Assembly: GCA_043808235.1 (NCBI GenBank)
Contig: JAZDFC010000026.1
Coordinates: forward strand, 1-64,000
DNA from: JAZDFC01 sp043808235
Lineage (GTDB): Bacteria; Bacteroidota; Ignavibacteria; Ignavibacteriales; Melioribacteraceae
Length of the DNA: 64,000 nucleotides
Direction: 5' to 3'
How positions within the stretch are numbered: the stretch's first letter is position 1; each line of letters opens with the position of its first letter. Shown here piece after piece: positions 61,277-64,000 of the stretch. The position numbers were made by a program, and so were the translations under genes. Below the pieces are notes generated by a model. That model saw only the letters and a list, made by a program, of their open reading frames with translations, ran no database searches and was not told where the DNA came from.

Positions 61277-61298
61277 CCGCCCTAAGAAATATGGGCGG
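61277..61298 (+). terminator. Hairpin after the decayed T9SS remnant
   Basis: CCGCCC (61277-61282) and GGGCGG (61293-61298) form a GC-rich stem with a 10-base loop followed by ATTTGTTT. It may be the intact terminator of the lost cargo gene. Confidence 0.55.
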
Positions 61299-61380
61299 AT
61301 TTGTTTACATATTCATGCACCCTTATTTTTCCGTAAAGTTGTTATATTTATCCCGTTGTTTTTTTCGCTAAAGGGCTTTT

Positions 61381-61968
61381 ATGGATCCAATTAATATTCT
61401 TGTTGGTGTTGTTATACTTGTTTCGCTCGGGGCGAATCTCGGAAGCGTGAAGGTTGGAGTTAAATCCTCTTTAAGCAATACCGTTGTGAAACCAAAAAGT
61501 TACTTGCAGAAAGTTCCTCCTAATTTTTCTGCTTTTATTCTCGTGTTGCAGATATTGGGAATGTTTGGAATAGGTTTATATGAACAGCAAATAGAAAATC
61601 AATATTTTGCGATAAGAATTGTTGGATTGATTTGTTTCGGTTTGTTTTCGTGGATGCAAATAGCAGCATCTAAATCGCTTGGTAAAAATTACTCGCAGGA
61701 AGTGTTGATTCTGAAAGGACACGAATTGAAAACCGGGGGAATTTATAAATTTATACGTCACCCACAATACATGACGCAAATACTTGCGGACATTGGCGCA
61801 GGAGTGGCTTTGTTAAATTACATAGTCCTTCCTCTTGTAGTATTAGTCGAAATGCCGCTTTTAATTCTACGCGCAGGACTCGAGGATAAAATCCTATCGA
61901 AACATTTTAAGGATGAGTTTGTTTCATACAAAAAGAAAAGCGGTTTTATGGTTCCGTTCATCGGTTAA
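61381..61968 (+). CDS. ICMT/PEMT-like membrane methyltransferase
   Basis: The 195-residue protein has about four or five membrane helices and the C-terminal isoprenylcysteine-methyltransferase-like signature: 'LKTGGIYKFIRHPQYMTQIL', a helix, then 'EDKILSKHFKDEFVSYKKKS'. These enzymes use S-adenosylmethionine to methylate phospholipids, isoprenoid-linked cysteines or other lipophilic acceptors. It is 9 bases upstream of the amidase gene. The substrate is unknown. Confidence 0.85.
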   Translation: MDPINILVGVVILVSLGANLGSVKVGVKSSLSNTVVKPKSYLQKVPPNFSAFILVLQILGMFGIGLYEQQIENQYFAIRIVGLICFGLFSWMQIAASKSLGKNYSQEVLILKGHELKTGGIYKFIRHPQYMTQILADIGAGVALLNYIVLPLVVLVEMPLLILRAGLEDKILSKHFKDEFVSYKKKSGFMVPFIG

Positions 61969-61976
61969 CGAGGAAA

Positions 61977-63569
61977 ATGAAAAAAGTATTCTTTATATCT
62001 CTCTTTTTTGTTTTATGCGCATCCGTATTTCCGCAGCGGCTTCTAAAAATTACAGTCTCGGTAAACGGCGAAACAAAGACGCTGTCTTTCATCAACCGGA
62101 AAGGAACCGACTTTGTTTCCTCAAAAGAAATAGCCGGACTTTTATCGGGAAGTTTTTTCTATAATCCCGGAAACGAAAAAATTGAATTGAAATTCGGCGA
62201 GTACAATTTAAAATTGACATCAAAAAATCAATTTGTAAATCTGGTTACCCGTGCAGATAATTCGCAGCAGGTATTCCAAATTCCATTATCAGCCTTGCCG
62301 GTTAATGATGATATTTTTATACCGCTTATCTATACTACATCTTTCCTTGGAATGGCAGCAGGCAAAACACTGGCGTATGACAGCGGCAAGAAAAACTTAA
62401 TCATCGCCGAAGGGCAATCCGGCTACATAGCCAAAAGCGATCCCGAAAAAACCACCGATGAAAATGTAAATACTCCAACTGATACAAAATCTAAATTCGA
62501 TGTCTACGGATTAACCATCGATGAAAAAGCAAACGGAACTTTGATACGGTTGAAATCTCGAAAGAAAATTTCGAAATACAGCAGTTCGGTTAAAGATGGA
62601 ATTTTGTATTTGTATTTGACCGGTGCAAACATCGATCCGAATATTTTGAAGAATTTTAAATCGAAAGGATTGGTAAAATCCGCAAAACAGAAAAATACTG
62701 CCGATGGTAATACTCAGTTCGAATTTTCATTGGGAGAAGGGTATGAATCTTCAGAAGCCTTCCAGGATATTGACAGTTACGATATTTTCTTAACCGTGCA
62801 TAATAAAATGATGGAAGGAGTTGTAAAAGATCTTGAAGCCGAAAAAAGTAAATGGCAGTTCGATGTTGTCGTGATAGATGCCGGGCACGGCGGCAAAGAT
62901 CCGGGCACTATTGGAGTTTCCGGGATATACGAGAAAGATATTAATCTCACTATTGCACTTAAACTCGGCAAATTAATTGAAGACAATATTAAAGGCGTGG
63001 ACGTGGTTTATACACGCAATACAGACAAATTTGTTGAGTTATATAAACGCGGAAAAATTGCGAACGAAAGCGGCGGCAAACTTTTTATTTCCATCCACTG
63101 CAACTCGATGCCTAAAAAACCAAGTGATTCCCGCGGATTCGAAGTTTATCTTCTGCGTCCCGGAAAAACCGACGAAGCAATTGCAATAGCCGAGCTTGAG
63201 AATAATGTAATTGAGTACGAAGACGATCCGTCAAAATATCAAAAATTAAACGACGAAAATTTTATTTTAGTGAGCATGGCGCATTCATCGTATATGCGTT
63301 ATTCGGAAATGTTTTCCGACATTTTGAATCAAACGTGGTCAAGCAGTGTTGATATTCCTTCAAGGGGAATTAAACAGGCAGGATTTTATGTGCTTGTAGG
63401 CGCCTCGATGCCGGGTGTATTAATTGAGACCGGTTATCTTTCGAACAAAAAAGACGAGAGTTATTTGAACAGTAACAATGGGCAGACAGAAATTGCAAAC
63501 GCCATATATAATGCTATCGCCACCTATCGCCAGTATTACAACAGAATTTTTGATGAAGGAGCTTTATAA
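61977..63569 (+). CDS. N-acetylmuramoyl-L-alanine amidase (AmiC-like, Amidase_3)
   Basis: The 530-residue exported protein has a signal peptide (about 1-20), a copper-amine-oxidase-N/stalk-like domain at about 25-140 ('SFINRKGTDFVSSKEIAGLL'), an AMIN-like beta domain at about 175-280, and the Amidase_3 domain with zinc ligands H304 ('DAGHGGKDPG'), E319 and H374 ('FISIHCNS') and catalytic E484 ('VLIETGYLSN'). It removes stem peptides from peptidoglycan during cell separation. It probably shares a transcript with the methyltransferase gene (9 bases). Confidence 0.93.
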   Translation: MKKVFFISLFFVLCASVFPQRLLKITVSVNGETKTLSFINRKGTDFVSSKEIAGLLSGSFFYNPGNEKIELKFGEYNLKLTSKNQFVNLVTRADNSQQVFQIPLSALPVNDDIFIPLIYTTSFLGMAAGKTLAYDSGKKNLIIAEGQSGYIAKSDPEKTTDENVNTPTDTKSKFDVYGLTIDEKANGTLIRLKSRKKISKYSSSVKDGILYLYLTGANIDPNILKNFKSKGLVKSAKQKNTADGNTQFEFSLGEGYESSEAFQDIDSYDIFLTVHNKMMEGVVKDLEAEKSKWQFDVVVIDAGHGGKDPGTIGVSGIYEKDINLTIALKLGKLIEDNIKGVDVVYTRNTDKFVELYKRGKIANESGGKLFISIHCNSMPKKPSDSRGFEVYLLRPGKTDEAIAIAELENNVIEYEDDPSKYQKLNDENFILVSMAHSSYMRYSEMFSDILNQTWSSSVDIPSRGIKQAGFYVLVGASMPGVLIETGYLSNKKDESYLNSNNGQTEIANAIYNAIATYRQYYNRIFDEGAL

Positions 63570-63570
63570 A

Positions 63571-63653
63571 AAATGGAAGATGGTAAATGGAAAATAGCAA
63601 AGGGAAAAAATAAAAAAGATCGCACGACAAAATACATTTTCCATCTTCCATTT
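63571..63653. repeat. Second ATGGAAGATGG-type inverted repeat
   Basis: AAATGGAAGATGG (63571-63583) and CCATCTTCCATTT (63641-63653) form a perfect 13-bp stem, with further copies of the motif on both arms. It starts just after the stop codon of the amidase gene. The motif words are shared with the element at 49208-49293. Confidence 0.7.
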
Positions 63654-63740
63654 AACATTTGCCATGCTTTTATTGATATTCTCTCCTTGCCAAGTTAGTT
63701 TTACAACCAATATATTTAGAAATAACAGATTGGAAAATAA

Positions 63741-64000
63741 ATGACAAACGCGCAAAAATGGGTTGCTGCTTTTCTTGTGATATTTGTACTTTTGTTTGTA
63801 CTTAATAGTCTTACATCAAAGGATGACTCTGAGATAGATCAAACTAATTACAGCGACTCCGGAAACAATACAAATGCTGATGATGAAATGGATGGAATGG
63901 CAGTAATGAGATCTATTGGCTGCACATCTTGTCACGGCTCGGATTTAGCGGGGACAAAGATGGCGCCGTCCTTAAAAGAAATTAGCGATCATTGGAATAG
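63741..64000 (+). CDS. Membrane-anchored c-type cytochrome, cut by the right edge
   Basis: The frame opens at ATG 63741 and runs off the window (86 residues seen). A membrane anchor at about 6-23 ('KWVAAFLVIFVLLFVLNSL') is followed by an acidic linker and the heme-binding C61-T-S-C64-H65 in 'SIGCTSCHGSDLAGTKMAPS'. It is a small class I cytochrome c facing the periplasm. Its maturation would need a Ccm system such as the CcmAB pair upstream. The axial methionine lies outside the window. Confidence 0.88.
   Translation, partial: MTNAQKWVAAFLVIFVLLFVLNSLTSKDDSEIDQTNYSDSGNNTNADDEMDGMAVMRSIGCTSCHGSDLAGTKMAPSLKEISDHWN

Overview
The window reads as chromosome of an Ignavibacteria-like member of the Bacteroidota/Chlorobiota lineage. 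The signs are low G+C; many exported proteins with type IX secretion (T9SS) C-terminal domains of the 'YPNPFNPST...LGREV...SGIYIY' type; a PorQ-like T9SS protein; Bacteroidota-style promoter boxes (TAnnTTTG); a single-chain glycyl-tRNA synthetase; and several families of short palindromic repeats between genes. The genus assignment is inference. No tRNA, rRNA, CRISPR array, transposase or phage module was found.

Layout. 1-7.5 kb (minus): exported hydrolases and an outer-membrane protein (M16 peptidase cut by the window edge, beta-lactamase-fold hydrolase, CBM9/DUF5916 protein, M61-like protease). 7.6-10.1 kb: membrane LuxR-type regulator, BtuF-like lipoprotein, two small Cys-containing proteins. 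10.4-24.8 kb: a surface-glycan cluster (GT2, GT4, GT9, YfhO-like protein, Wzx-like flippase, FkbM and TylF-type methyltransferases, further glycosyltransferases) with one FG-GAP T9SS cargo inside it. 25-32 kb: prfA, a GT2-like gene, miaA, a CNB-GAF histidine kinase, a SIMPL protein. 32.4-38.6 kb: two T9SS cargo proteins, an M28 peptidase, and an Sco1/PCu(A)C copper-delivery pair. 38.7-50.8 kb: glycyl-tRNA synthetase, TPR histidine kinase, ECF sigma/anti-sigma/lipoprotein operon, TPR protein, PorQ, HtpX, BamD, a hotdog thioesterase. 50.8-56 kb: FG-GAP-like protein, MXAN_6640-type metalloprotease, CcmA/CcmB-like ABC transporter. 56.5-60.7 kb: a NarXL-type two-component system followed by a tandem array of paired genes I do not recognise. 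61-64 kb: decayed T9SS cargo remnant, ICMT-like methyltransferase, AmiC-like amidase, start of a cytochrome c gene.

The best candidate for something undescribed is 58480-60701. A small protein ending in Pro-Cys-Pro-Pro-Leu-Cys alternates with a 202-residue six-helix membrane protein in the order small, membrane, small, membrane, small, truncated membrane. The small genes and the ends of the membrane genes are nearly identical between copies, while the membrane cores have diverged. The array lies directly downstream of a histidine kinase/response regulator pair.

Other points worth attention: glycyl-tRNA synthetase appears to begin at an ATC codon, placed exactly where a normal ATG would be; a 28-bp palindrome sits in frame inside a T9SS sorting domain; and a histidine-kinase-like protein joins CNB and GAF domains but shows no clear phospho-acceptor histidine.
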